Source: an uncultured Flavobacteriales bacterium (GTDB lineage Bacteria; Bacteroidota; Bacteroidia; CAIKAF01). From it: a DNA stretch of 64,000 bases. Location: assembly GCA_903825395.1 (NCBI GenBank), contig CAIKAF010000013.1, forward strand, positions 37,256-101,255, given 5' to 3'. A model generated the notes under the pieces. That model saw only the letters and a list, made by a program, of their open reading frames with translations. It did no database searches and was not told the origin of the DNA. Within the stretch, counting starts at the first letter, position 1. Each line of letters opens with the position of its first letter. The translations under genes and the position numbers were made by a program. Shown in pieces: positions 7,993-16,176 of this stretch.

Positions 7993-9242
7993 TGAACCCC
8001 ATTCCTTTTTTATTTCCCCTGTTTGGTTGGTTTGGTACTCAGGCAAGACCTGATTTTTTTCAAGACCGGTATTCCAGTTTGGGGCAGGTGAGCCTGTATT
8101 CTGAGGGCAGTTTTGAGTCGAGCCATTTGAACGGCTGGTTTGTTTCTCAAGCCTTGATTGGGCGCTCGTTTACTCAGGCTGATATGATGTCGGTGCAGGC
8201 CGATGGACAGGGTTATGCGTCAGGTCGCTGGGAATCGGGATTTCGATATTGGAGCTTGGATTCGGCCTTTGGAGGTGGCGCCTGGAGGCATTCGCTGGGA
8301 TTTTCAAATACGTATCAGGGCTATGCCTCCTACGATGCGGATTTGTTTGGATTGATTAGCCGAGGCAATGCGCCCTTCGCCGGCCAAACCCTTCCCTTGA
8401 ATTCCAGCACGGGTTTTTTGACCAATTATCAAACCATTGATTTTTCATTGGCTCGGCCTTTCCATGGGCCAAACGCCTCTTGGTTTATCGGCTTTGGGCT
8501 GGGATTTGTGAACGGGAGTTTTTTTCGCGATGCCCAGATGCAAGGAGGGAGTTTCTACACTCACCCCGAGGGCGACGAACTGCGGCTGGGCATGAACCAG
8601 GTGCGGCTTCGGGCCTCTGACCCTTCAGGCTCCGCTTTTTTGTACCCGGCGGGTTTGGGTTTTTCGTTTCGGGGAAGCCTGGAATACCAGCATAAGAAAG
8701 GCCATGTTGTTTCTTTTTCCGTTCAGGACGCCGGATTGATGTTTTGGAATCGGCAGGGACAAACGATTGAACTGGATTCGGAACTGGTGTGGTCAGGCTT
8801 TGAGGTTCCAAACATTGCCGAGGTGGCTGAGACCTTGTTTCAAGATCAATTGGATAGCATTGCAGGGGATTTGGTGGTTTTAGACCAACGCCGTTCGTTT
8901 GAAACCATGATGCCCGTCGGAATGCGGCTGGGGTACGGCCGCCGGCTGTTTCAGAATACCGCTTTGCTTCAGGCTCAAATGTACTATGCTCCCTTTTGCA
9001 TGCCCATTCCAGAACTGGAATTGGCTTTTTATTATTTGGGCAAAGGGCGCTTGAATGCTGGCATTAGCGCATCGGGTGGGGGAGTATGCCTGTGGAAAAT
9101 AGGACTTAATGTTGGAGTAGATGCAGGGAAGGGTTGGGCCTTTCAGCTGTTTACCCGCAATGCCGAATCCATTTGGCCCAATGCCGCCGGTCGCGGGTTC
9201 TCGGCCGGATTTCAGATTAGTAAACGCATGTTGAAATCGTAA
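7992..9242 (+). CDS. Predicted outer-membrane beta-barrel protein (DUF5723-like)
   Basis: A 416-residue protein that begins directly with a hydrophobic segment (IPFLFPLFGWFG) and continues as alternating aromatic/glycine strands typical of an outer-membrane barrel: LGQVSLYSEGSF, GGGAWRHSLGFSNTYQGY, ASWFIGFGLGFVNGSFF, and a strand-rich C-terminus ending GFSAGFQISKRMLKS. It resembles DUF5723 proteins of Bacteroidota, but I hold that assignment loosely. The ATG overlaps the upstream lipoprotein stop (TGATG), so the two are translationally coupled. It could be the membrane anchor for the flanking lipoproteins. Confidence 0.65.
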   Translation: MNPIPFLFPLFGWFGTQARPDFFQDRYSSLGQVSLYSEGSFESSHLNGWFVSQALIGRSFTQADMMSVQADGQGYASGRWESGFRYWSLDSAFGGGAWRHSLGFSNTYQGYASYDADLFGLISRGNAPFAGQTLPLNSSTGFLTNYQTIDFSLARPFHGPNASWFIGFGLGFVNGSFFRDAQMQGGSFYTHPEGDELRLGMNQVRLRASDPSGSAFLYPAGLGFSFRGSLEYQHKKGHVVSFSVQDAGLMFWNRQGQTIELDSELVWSGFEVPNIAEVAETLFQDQLDSIAGDLVVLDQRRSFETMMPVGMRLGYGRRLFQNTALLQAQMYYAPFCMPIPELELAFYYLGKGRLNAGISASGGGVCLWKIGLNVGVDAGKGWAFQLFTRNAESIWPNAAGRGFSAGFQISKRMLKS

Positions 9243-9244
9243 CC

Positions 9245-10681
9245 ATGATTCGAACGGTAAATCTTATCATTTTGGGCTTGACATGGAGCTGGTTTTTGAT
9301 GCCGGCCTGGGGTCAAAGCACTTGGTTTAAAACCTTTAGTTGGGAGCCTTACAGTTCCGGAAAAACCGTGCTGGCCACCCGCGACAGCAGCCTGGTGTTT
9401 GCCGGCATTACCCAATCCAACCAAGGCGATGCCTTTTTGGCGGGGGCCGATTCCTTGGGAAATCCCTTGTGGTTTAAAACCTTGGGTGGGGCCGGTCAAG
9501 ATGCCCTGAACTACTCCGTTTGGAATTCAGATTCCACCGTTTGGGCCTTGTTGGGACAAACCAACAGCTACGGGCAAGGCGGTTACGATGCCTGGTTGGT
9601 TTTGGCAAATTCCAGCGGAGATACCCTGAAAACAATGACCTTTGGAGGCAGCGGCTGGGATTTTGGTCGGGGAATATTTCGAGATTCTGACGGCAATTTT
9701 TTGGTGCTGCTGCACACCTACAGCAGCGGAGATGGGGGAGGAGATGTGCGTCTGGTTCTACTTACGGATGCAGGCGATGTTTTACGGGATACCACTTGGG
9801 AGCAGAATGGGGTTGATGCTCAACCCAATGCCGCCCATCAATCTCCTTCCGGAAATTGGCTGATTGGAGGAAGCTATTTTCCGGGTCAGGTCGGAGAAAG
9901 CGATGTGTTTGCCTCGGTGGTTCAGCCCTACAATCTGTCTGCCGATACCACCATCTTTTCTGGCGCTCTCGATGAAGATGAGGTCTATTCCATTTGCCCC
10001 TTCATCAGCAATTCTGGCGCATTTTCTTGGCTGTTGAGCGGAAACATGAAGGATGCGCAGGGGCGTTGGAAAAATTATTTGTGGCGCATCAGCGAGCAGG
10101 GGGAAGATATTGGTCGCTTGAATTTGGGATTATCGGGCAGCACAGAACGCCGGCAATCCCATACCGGTTATTATGCCGATGGGGGAGTTCAATTTACATT
10201 TTCAAGCCGATATGCCGACGACAGTTGGGATGTCTCTTTTGATAAAACCCAATATATGAATTACCTGATGGGCACCTTGTCGGCTCGGTATGGATACCAA
10301 AAAATGGCGGGTTATACCCAAATTTGGGATCTGGGTTTTATTGTGGTGGGTGAGAGCAATGAGTATAGTTTAGGTCAGACTTCGGCCTTTTTAACTCGCT
10401 TTGGTTTTGATGGCAGTTGTGCCTTATCAACCACGCTGGGGCAGGAGTCGGTTCAGCCCTTAACTGCGCGCCTGTATCCCAATCCAGCTCAGGACAAGGT
10501 GCATATTGAGGGAATTCCACCGGGAACACCCTACCGCTGGGTTTCGATGAGCGGTCAAGAGCTAAAACAGGGGATTTTAACCCATTCCTTTCTGGAGAAA
10601 CCAACTGAAACCGCAGATTTTATTCAACTTATTTTTGATATTAACGGAAACGGCCTTACATTTAAGGTTAAATTTCGTTAA
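9245..10681 (+). CDS. Secreted beta-propeller-like protein with atypical T9SS sorting domain
   Basis: 478 residues with a signal peptide ending near PAWGQS. The body repeats blocks of the type DSLGNPLWFKTLGGAGQDAL and SSGDTLKTMTFGGSGWD, which recur in Bacteroidota propeller-type secreted proteins. The tail begins like a T9SS type A sorting domain (ARLYPNPAQDKVHIEG). It ends unusually (FDINGNGLTFKVKFR) and lacks the normal GxYxL..., so the sorting signal is degenerate or divergent. It lies 2 bp after the barrel gene and 2 bp before the next. Probably cell-surface or released. The ligand is unknown. Confidence 0.7.
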   Translation: MIRTVNLIILGLTWSWFLMPAWGQSTWFKTFSWEPYSSGKTVLATRDSSLVFAGITQSNQGDAFLAGADSLGNPLWFKTLGGAGQDALNYSVWNSDSTVWALLGQTNSYGQGGYDAWLVLANSSGDTLKTMTFGGSGWDFGRGIFRDSDGNFLVLLHTYSSGDGGGDVRLVLLTDAGDVLRDTTWEQNGVDAQPNAAHQSPSGNWLIGGSYFPGQVGESDVFASVVQPYNLSADTTIFSGALDEDEVYSICPFISNSGAFSWLLSGNMKDAQGRWKNYLWRISEQGEDIGRLNLGLSGSTERRQSHTGYYADGGVQFTFSSRYADDSWDVSFDKTQYMNYLMGTLSARYGYQKMAGYTQIWDLGFIVVGESNEYSLGQTSAFLTRFGFDGSCALSTTLGQESVQPLTARLYPNPAQDKVHIEGIPPGTPYRWVSMSGQELKQGILTHSFLEKPTETADFIQLIFDINGNGLTFKVKFR

Positions 10682-10683
10682 GA

Positions 10684-11217
10684 GTGCTGCGTATAACTTT
10701 CTTATTGTGTGTGTTGGTTTGGTTTGGCTGTGATAGTGCCCGCAACGTTCAATACAAAGAACTTTCTGCTCTCCGTGAAAAAATCATGGAAGACAACATC
10801 AATGGCTTGACTGGTCCTGCACAACGCAGCTTGTGGATGGATTTTTCCAGCAAAGCCATGGCATTTTACCGGGCCTATCCCACCGATTCCTCGGCCCCTT
10901 CCTTGTTGTTTAACGCCGCTGAATTGTATTTTAAAGCCAACGAAGCCGATTCAGCCCTGATGGCGGTGGGGATTTTAGATTCTTTTCCTCAGTTTTCTAG
11001 AAAGCCAGATCTGTTGTACCTGCGGGGTCAGATTCATCAAATGCTGTTTTTGGACTATGATAAGGCCGAGCAGTATTTTTCCCAACTCGTGCGGGAGTAT
11101 CCAAACCACCCTGCCTCGGCTTCAGCCATCACCTCGTTGGCGGTACTAAAGACCTTGAACGAGGTTGAGGCAGATAGCCTTGAATTTACTGCAGACAGCC
11201 TTCCGTATCAGCCTTAG
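10684..11217 (+). CDS. TPR-containing lipoprotein
   Basis: 177 residues starting at a GTG (10684), two bases after the preceding stop. The signal peptide ends in a lipobox (VWFGC, Cys16). The rest consists of helical pairs resembling tetratricopeptide repeats (SLLFNAAELYFKANEADSAL, then DYDKAEQYFSQLVREYPNHP), as in BamD/YfgC-type tetratricopeptide lipoproteins of Bacteroidota. It is the fourth gene of the surface cluster and could be a periplasmic scaffold for the upstream barrel. No ATG in frame gives an intact signal peptide, so the GTG start is preferred. Confidence 0.7.
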   Translation: MLRITFLLCVLVWFGCDSARNVQYKELSALREKIMEDNINGLTGPAQRSLWMDFSSKAMAFYRAYPTDSSAPSLLFNAAELYFKANEADSALMAVGILDSFPQFSRKPDLLYLRGQIHQMLFLDYDKAEQYFSQLVREYPNHPASASAITSLAVLKTLNEVEADSLEFTADSLPYQP

Positions 11218-11224
11218 AATTGCC

Positions 11225-11232
11225 TACCTTTA
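11225..11232 (+). promoter_or_regulatory. -7 box TACCTTTA, 4 nt before the start codon
   Basis: TACCTTTA ends four bases before the ATG at 11237. It matches the Bacteroidota -7 consensus except for the last base. The position again predicts a leaderless transcript starting at the PLP enzyme gene, separate from the upstream cluster. Confidence 0.45.
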
Positions 11233-11236
11233 AGGC

Positions 11237-12382
11237 ATGAAAAAATCGACCCTTTGCGTGCATGCAGGCCATGAGCCTGAACCTGTAACCGGAGCCGTCA
11301 TGCCACCGGTATTTTTCACTTCAACCTATGTTCAACAAGCTCCGGGTGAGCATCAAGGTTATGATTATTCTAGGGCAGGGAATCCCAGCCGTACCGTTTT
11401 AGAAAAGGCCCTGGCTGAATTGGAAGGTGGAACTCATGGCTTTTGTTTTTCCTCTGGAATGGGAGCCGTTGATGCCGTATTGAAGACCCTTTCTACCGGC
11501 GACCACGTGGTGGCCATGAATGATTTGTATGGGGGAACATACCGTTTGTTTCGTCAATCTTACGAGAAACTTGGCATTTCATTTTCATTTATTGGTTGTT
11601 CTTCTGAGGCCGAAATTGAATCGGCCATTCAGCCCGGAACCAAATTGATGTGGATTGAAACCCCAACCAACCCTACGCTGACGGTGGTAGATATTGCCCT
11701 ATGCGCCTCCATCTGCAAGCGCCATGGCATCACTTTGGTGGTGGACAATACTTTTGCTTCTCCGATGCTCCAAAGCCCATTGGCCTTGGGAGCCAACATT
11801 GTTATGCACTCCATGACAAAATACTTGGGTGGCCATTCCGATTTAATTATGGGGGGATTGGTAACCAGCGATGCCGCCTTGGCTGAAGCGCTTTTTTTTA
11901 ACCAAAAAAGTACCGGAGCCACTCCCGGCCCAATGGACTGCTATTTGGCGTTGAGGGGAATTAAAACACTGCATCTTAGAATGAAGGCCCACGTGGAGAA
12001 TGCCCAACAGATTGCCTTATTTCTGCAGGCACATCCTAAGGTTTCAAGGGTATTTTATCCGGGTTTGCCTGAGCATCCCGGACATGGCATTGCATCAAGG
12101 CAAATGTCCGGTTTTGGAGGTATGCTTTCCTTTGAATTAAGTACCAACACCGAAGAAAATGCCAGAACGTTTTTATTGGGAACGAAGCTGTTTGTGTTGG
12201 CCGAATCGCTGGGCGGTGTCGAAAGTTTGGTCTCTCATCCAGCCAGCATGACCCACGCCAGCATTCCAAGAGAAATCCGGTTAAGAAATGGAGTTTCGGA
12301 TGGATTAATCCGGTTGTCTGTGGGCATTGAGGATGCCCAAGACTTAATTCAGGATTTGGAAACAGCCTTATCGGCCTGCTGA
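11237..12382 (+). CDS. Cystathionine gamma-synthase/lyase family PLP enzyme
   Basis: A 381-residue Cys/Met metabolism PLP-dependent enzyme. Motifs are the cofactor phosphate-binding GMGAVDAVL, substrate region YGGTYRLF, VVDNTFASP with the Asp that contacts the pyridine nitrogen, and SMTKYLGGHSD with the Schiff-base lysine (about K195). The C-terminal domain carries ESLGGVESLVSHPASMTHAS and RLSVGIED, as in cystathionine gamma-synthase, gamma-lyase and beta-lyase. It makes or cleaves cystathionine in the cytoplasm. Sequence alone does not separate MetB from a gamma-lyase, so no symbol is given. It stands alone and converges with the PAP2 gene. Confidence 0.9.
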   Translation: MKKSTLCVHAGHEPEPVTGAVMPPVFFTSTYVQQAPGEHQGYDYSRAGNPSRTVLEKALAELEGGTHGFCFSSGMGAVDAVLKTLSTGDHVVAMNDLYGGTYRLFRQSYEKLGISFSFIGCSSEAEIESAIQPGTKLMWIETPTNPTLTVVDIALCASICKRHGITLVVDNTFASPMLQSPLALGANIVMHSMTKYLGGHSDLIMGGLVTSDAALAEALFFNQKSTGATPGPMDCYLALRGIKTLHLRMKAHVENAQQIALFLQAHPKVSRVFYPGLPEHPGHGIASRQMSGFGGMLSFELSTNTEENARTFLLGTKLFVLAESLGGVESLVSHPASMTHASIPREIRLRNGVSDGLIRLSVGIEDAQDLIQDLETALSAC

Positions 12383-12396
12383 TTTGAAAAATCAGC
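12378..12396. terminator. Hairpin spanning two convergent stop codons
   Basis: GCTGATTT-GAA-AAATCAGC is a perfect 8-bp stem with a 3-nt loop. It covers the stop of the PLP enzyme gene and the last codons of the convergent PAP2 gene. There is no long U-run on either side, so it is a weak bidirectional terminator candidate or an mRNA end-protecting hairpin. Confidence 0.45.
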
Positions 12397-12991
12397 TTCC
12401 GCTTTTAATGGTTGGATATCCGTGCTTTAGGTGCCAATAATTCCAAAGGTAGCCCGTTGAGGCCCCAATGATTAGTCCTAAGGCAAATCCTCCTAGAACA
12501 TCATAGGGATAATGCACTCCAAGGTAAATTCGGGAATACCCATTTAAAATGGGATAGGAAAACAAGAGCGCATTAAAGAGAAATTGGCGCTGGATGGGCA
12601 TTTCATGCACCATTACTCCACTTATAGCCACCAATGTAGCGATCGCTGCTGAATTTGCTGCATGGGAGGAAACAAAGCCAAAACGTCCCCCACAGCCATC
12701 AATGACCCGAACCAAATGTCCATATTCCAAATTATGGCAAGGCCTGAATCGCTCAAATACTTCCTTGAAACCGTGTACAGAAATAAAATCAGTCAAAAAA
12801 AGAGTAGATAAGGCAAAAAGAACAAATACGAAGACCTTTAATCCCAGTTTCCGAAATCCCATTCCGAGAATCAAAACATAAAACCAAATCCAGGCGTATT
12901 TATTTGAAAACAGCAGCATGAATACATCCAATACCGGATGGTGAGCTCCGTTGATGATGAAAAAGATATCCCTATCAACCTGCTCAATCAT
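12392..12991 (-). CDS. PAP2 superfamily membrane phosphatase
   Basis: A 199-residue polytopic membrane protein with the three PAP2 motifs: [10 protein letters not shown] (KX6RP), SSHAAN (a variant of PSGH) and [16 protein letters not shown] (SRX5HX3D). The family removes phosphate from lipid pyrophosphates such as undecaprenyl pyrophosphate or phosphatidylglycerol phosphate at the outer face of the inner membrane. It is the last gene of a minus-strand run, and its ATG lies 8 bp inside the obg coding end, so it is coupled to obg. The substrate is not resolved by sequence. Confidence 0.85.
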   Translation of the reverse strand: MIEQVDRDIFFIINGAHHPVLDVFMLLFSNKYAWIWFYVLILGMGFRKLGLKVFVFVLFALSTLFLTDFISVHGFKEVFERFRPCHNLEYGHLVRVIDGCGGRFGFVSSHAANSAAIATLVAISGVMVHEMPIQRQFLFNALLFSYPILNGYSRIYLGVHYPYDVLGGFALGLIIGASTGYLWNYWHLKHGYPTIKSGS

Positions 12992-13976
12992 GGTGCAAAC
13001 TAGACCAAACGCTGTCTTTAAGTTCTTGAATACCCAATCCAGTTATGGAGGAAAAGAAAATGGGATTCAAATCTGAAAGTTGAGCTTTCATTTCGGTCAT
13101 AAGCTCATTGTCCAATAAATCGGCCTTACTTACGCCTACGATTCGTTTCTTTAAAAGCAATTCCGGATTAAAGGCTTCAAGTTCCTTTAGCAAAATGGAA
13201 TAGGTCTTTCTGGGGTCAGAGTCATCGGCAGGAATCAGAAACAACAAACTGCTGTTGCGTTCGATGTGCTTTAAGAAGCGTATTCCAAGGCCTTTACCTT
13301 CTGAGGCTCCTTCAATAATTCCAGGGATATCTGCCCAGACGAACGATTTGAAATCGCGGTATTCCACAATGCCCAAATTGGGTACCAAGGTGGTGAATGG
13401 ATAATCTGCAATTTCAGGCTTGGCGGCAGAAACTACCGATAATAAGGTGGATTTGCCGGCATTTGGAAATCCAACCAATCCTACATCGGCCAATACCTTA
13501 AGCTCTAGAATTTTCCACACATCTTGACCTTCTTCGCCGGGTTGGGCAAATCGGGGCGTTTGTTGGGTGGCTGATTTAAAGTGGTTGTTGCCCATGCCGC
13601 CTCTGCCTCCGGGAACCAGAATGACCATTTGACCATCTTCGGTAATTTCGGCCTCTTGTTCCCCTGTTTCGGCGTCTCGAGCAATGGTGCCCAATGGAAC
13701 CTCAAGCACTACATCTGCACCATTTTTTCCATGCATCAATGCACCCAAACCCATCCCGCCCGGTTCGGCAATGACGTGCTTGCGGTACTTCAAGTGAAGC
13801 AAAGTCCAGTATTGTTTGTTGCCCCGCAAAACGATATGCCCTCCTCGTCCTCCGTCTCCACCGTCAGGTCCACCTTTTGCCGTTAGTTTATCTCGATGGA
13901 AATGAACGGAACCGGCACCGCCTTTTCCGGATCGGCAGCAAATTTTCACATAATCAACAAAGTTCGACCCCGCCAT
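12984..13976 (-). CDS. obg: GTPase Obg/CgtA
   Basis: 330 residues. The N-terminal glycine-rich Obg fold ([36 protein letters not shown]) is followed by a G domain with G1 [13 protein letters not shown]2/G3 region [12 protein letters not shown] and [18 protein letters not shown], and a G4-like SKADLL. Obg is an essential GTPase that binds the 50S subunit and links ribosome assembly to growth control. No long C-terminal OCT extension is present, as is common. It starts 1 bp after the upstream gene's stop and overlaps the PAP2 gene, so the three are probably one transcript. Confidence 0.97.
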   Translation of the reverse strand: MAGSNFVDYVKICCRSGKGGAGSVHFHRDKLTAKGGPDGGDGGRGGHIVLRGNKQYWTLLHLKYRKHVIAEPGGMGLGALMHGKNGADVVLEVPLGTIARDAETGEQEAEITEDGQMVILVPGGRGGMGNNHFKSATQQTPRFAQPGEEGQDVWKILELKVLADVGLVGFPNAGKSTLLSVVSAAKPEIADYPFTTLVPNLGIVEYRDFKSFVWADIPGIIEGASEGKGLGIRFLKHIERNSSLLFLIPADDSDPRKTYSILLKELEAFNPELLLKKRIVGVSKADLLDNELMTEMKAQLSDLNPIFFSSITGLGIQELKDSVWSSLHHD

Positions 13977-13977
13977 G

Positions 13978-14808
13978 TTATTCTTTTCGTTTTGGTTCCT
14001 GAGGCGTTTTTGATCCTCCGGAATATTTTAATTCAGGGAATGCTTTGACAAATTCTTCATGGCATTTTCCAACGGCTACCATAACATCGTATGTGGTGGC
14101 CTGAGCCACAAATTCTGTCCCTAGATTGCAAAATTTTACGAATTCTTCTAAGTCTTCAGGGGCAAGCCCTGTAATGCGCTGAAGCATGTCGGGAGTTAAT
14201 CTTGCCTGAGCTTTGGCCTCCATAACGTCGCCCGACATCAAATCTCTTAGCTTATCCATTTCTTTGGCTTGCCGACTGAATTTTTCATACAGTTTGGTAA
14301 ACGGACCGGATAAGAGAACTCCCGTTCCAGGCCTTGGACTGTAATAGCCTTGTCGAAGTCGCCCCTCAGCCAGTGAGCGCTCGTTTTCAGCTACCCCCAT
14401 TTTACGGATTTGTTCAATGACTCGGTCGTAGGTGAATTGGTTGAACTTGTAGGCCTCTAAATCATAGACAATGGGCTTCAGCAAGGCATTGAATGAAAAT
14501 ATGGGGGTTTGGGTTTCTTGAGGTAGAAAAAACCGGGTTACTTCATAGCCAATGGCTTGAAATTCTAGGGTGTCGTTTCTGCGAACCAATAAATTGTAGT
14601 ATCCTGTGCCATCAGAAATAACGCCTTGACGTGTTCTAGGATTAATAATATGAGCAAAGGGAATGGGGTACAGCGAGTCTGCCCGCAAAACATAACCTGA
14701 GATTTGAACCAAATCGCTGGAGGCTTCTTTGTTTTGCCCCCAGACGCTTGAAATTGTCAGCAGTAGCAATAACCAAACATGAAAGAGGAGGTTTCTTGAC
14801 GGGGCCAT
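13978..14808 (-). CDS. Carboxypeptidase-regulatory-like domain protein
   Basis: 276 residues, exported (signal peptide [12 protein letters not shown]). After it comes a CarboxypepD_reg-like beta-sandwich: [43 protein letters not shown]. This module is common in Bacteroidota outer-membrane and periplasmic proteins. The C-terminal half is helical and not recognised. I chose the ATG at 14808 rather than the TTG at 14814 because a perfect -7 box TACCTTTG lies 3 nt upstream of it. It is the first gene of the run with obg and PAP2. The role is unknown, probably envelope-related. Confidence 0.7.
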   Translation of the reverse strand: MAPSRNLLFHVWLLLLLTISSVWGQNKEASSDLVQISGYVLRADSLYPIPFAHIINPRTRQGVISDGTGYYNLLVRRNDTLEFQAIGYEVTRFFLPQETQTPIFSFNALLKPIVYDLEAYKFNQFTYDRVIEQIRKMGVAENERSLAEGRLRQGYYSPRPGTGVLLSGPFTKLYEKFSRQAKEMDKLRDLMSGDVMEAKAQARLTPDMLQRITGLAPEDLEEFVKFCNLGTEFVAQATTYDVMVAVGKCHEEFVKAFPELKYSGGSKTPQEPKRKE

Positions 14809-14811
14809 GCA

Positions 14812-14819
14812 CAAAGGTA
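14812..14819 (-). promoter_or_regulatory. -7 box TACCTTTG, 3 nt before the start codon
   Basis: On the minus strand TACCTTTG, a full match to TAnnTTTG, is followed by TGC and the ATG at 14808. This predicts a leaderless message for the three-gene obg run and decides the start codon of the first gene. Confidence 0.6.
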
Positions 14820-14888
14820 ATAAAGCTAAGGTTCTGTATGGTTTTGTTTTTACCTGCCCAATTGGGTTTAGGTCTATTCCCTACTGAT

Positions 14889-15758
14889 TTAGTCTTGTCT
14901 TTTTGATTTGATGTTGGGACCAAAGCGTTGAATCTGTCCCGGTTTGCCTAAGTCTTGGCTCGAATTTTTAAGATCCACATTGGGAATCAATACCCATTCT
15001 TCGCCATTAAACTCTAGGGCATCATAACTAAGGTCAGGTCCATAAAAGGCAAACTGCGATTTCAATTCGGGCGAGGCCGGTGCCAAATGGTCCATGACAA
15101 TTCGATTCCCTTCCTTTTCTAATTTTAGCATCATGCTGGCTTGGGCTGAATACCGGAATGTTTTTCGTCCAATTTTAGCTCCTTCCCAAAGGATTAAGCG
15201 GCTGCCAAATTGGGGGAGCCCAGACCGGTCAAACGACAAGACTTCAACATGCTTGAAATGAATGTTCTCTTCTCCGGGATTAAAGCCCAGCAGAAGAAAA
15301 TGGAGCTGCCCTTTTCGCTTAAATGGAATTGCCTCATAGACCAACATGGCAGGCCATTTTCCTCCCGACAGTACTTTTTTTCCCAGATTGAAATCCCATA
15401 AGGTTATGGCCTCGCTGCGTTCAAGTGCCAACACCGATTTCTGTTTATGGTCATACATCAGCCCCCAACTGTGAAATCCCGATGAAGATCGAGTCAGCCA
15501 GGTGTACAGCGAGGTATGTTTACCCTTTAAACCAACTTGAGAAATGCTGGGGAGACTGTCTGTTGGTAAAGGAAGCCCGAGTTCCAAATTTTCTTGCATG
15601 CCCAACCACAACGAATCGGCCTTAGCCAGCCATTGTTGCTCAGTAAGGTTTGGAGCCAAAGAAGCCTGATGCAAGGCCCCTAGGCGCTGCCAGCTCACTT
15701 GACCCATTAGTTGGGAGGTTAGAACGATAAGGACAATGCTTGTTTTCCAGCTTTTCAT
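14889..15758 (-). CDS. Exported protein of unknown function
   Basis: 289 residues from the ATG at 15758. The signal peptide is SWKTSIVLIVLTSQLMGQ; the frame from 15785 would add nine residues before it, so the later ATG is preferred. The mature protein alternates strand-like segments (TSLYTWLTRSSSGFHSWGLM, QLHFLLLGFNPGEENIHFKH, GRKTFRYSAQASMMLKLEKE). I have seen proteins of this general pattern in Bacteroidota without an assigned function. It has its own gap upstream and is followed by the obg run. Probably periplasmic. Confidence 0.65.
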   Translation of the reverse strand: MKSWKTSIVLIVLTSQLMGQVSWQRLGALHQASLAPNLTEQQWLAKADSLWLGMQENLELGLPLPTDSLPSISQVGLKGKHTSLYTWLTRSSSGFHSWGLMYDHKQKSVLALERSEAITLWDFNLGKKVLSGGKWPAMLVYEAIPFKRKGQLHFLLLGFNPGEENIHFKHVEVLSFDRSGLPQFGSRLILWEGAKIGRKTFRYSAQASMMLKLEKEGNRIVMDHLAPASPELKSQFAFYGPDLSYDALEFNGEEWVLIPNVDLKNSSQDLGKPGQIQRFGPNIKSKRQD

Positions 15759-15795
15759 GATTTCAGTAAAACGGAAAACAATCAAAAATCATGCA

Positions 15796-16143
15796 TCAAA
15801 GATGCAACTTATCTTTTTTGGCAAACAATTCAGCCTCTGTTTCACGAACCAGTTCATCATCAACACAACAATCTACAGGGCAAACTGCGGCACATTGTGG
15901 CTCATCATGAAAACCAACGCATTCGGTACATTTATCGGAAACGATATAATACACATCCATAGAAACCGCATTTTGAGGCGCTTGGGCATCAATGCTATTT
16001 CCGGTTCTCAACACAAAATTTCCTGAAACCGAAGTCCCATCGGCAATTTTCCATTCTACACCCCCTTCATAAATTGCATTGTTTGGGCATTCTGGCTCGC
16101 AGGCTCCACAATTAATGCAATCATCGGTTATTTTAATGGCCAT
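15796..16143 (-). CDS. 4Fe-4S dicluster ferredoxin
   Basis: 115 residues with two Cys-rich sites. DCINCGACEPECPNN at the N-terminus has the CxxCxxCxxxCP pattern. A second site, KCTECVGFHDEPQCAAVCPVDCC, is split by an insertion as in Bacteroidota 4Fe-4S dicluster ferredoxins of the YfhL/FdxN type. It carries electrons in the cytoplasm. The partner is unknown. It is transcribed divergently from the acyl-CoA reductase gene with only 32 bp between the starts, so the two may be co-regulated. Confidence 0.88.
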   Translation of the reverse strand: MAIKITDDCINCGACEPECPNNAIYEGGVEWKIADGTSVSGNFVLRTGNSIDAQAPQNAVSMDVYYIVSDKCTECVGFHDEPQCAAVCPVDCCVDDELVRETEAELFAKKDKLHL

Positions 16144-16168
16144 ATCAACAATCGTTTTAAGATATTTG

Positions 16169-16176
16169 CAAAAGTA
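16169..16176 (-). promoter_or_regulatory. -7 box TACTTTTG of the ferredoxin gene
   Basis: The minus strand reads TACTTTTG, a full match to TAnnTTTG, 25 nt upstream of the ATG at 16143. It overlaps the first base of the divergent acyl-CoA reductase gene. That gene has its own near-match GATATTTG at 16161-16168, so the two promoters overlap face to face. Confidence 0.55.

Noticed and set aside
14642..14923. 93-codon minus-strand ORF between two exported-protein genes
   Set aside because: It overlaps the start of the carboxypeptidase-regulatory-like gene in another frame and contains no recognisable features.
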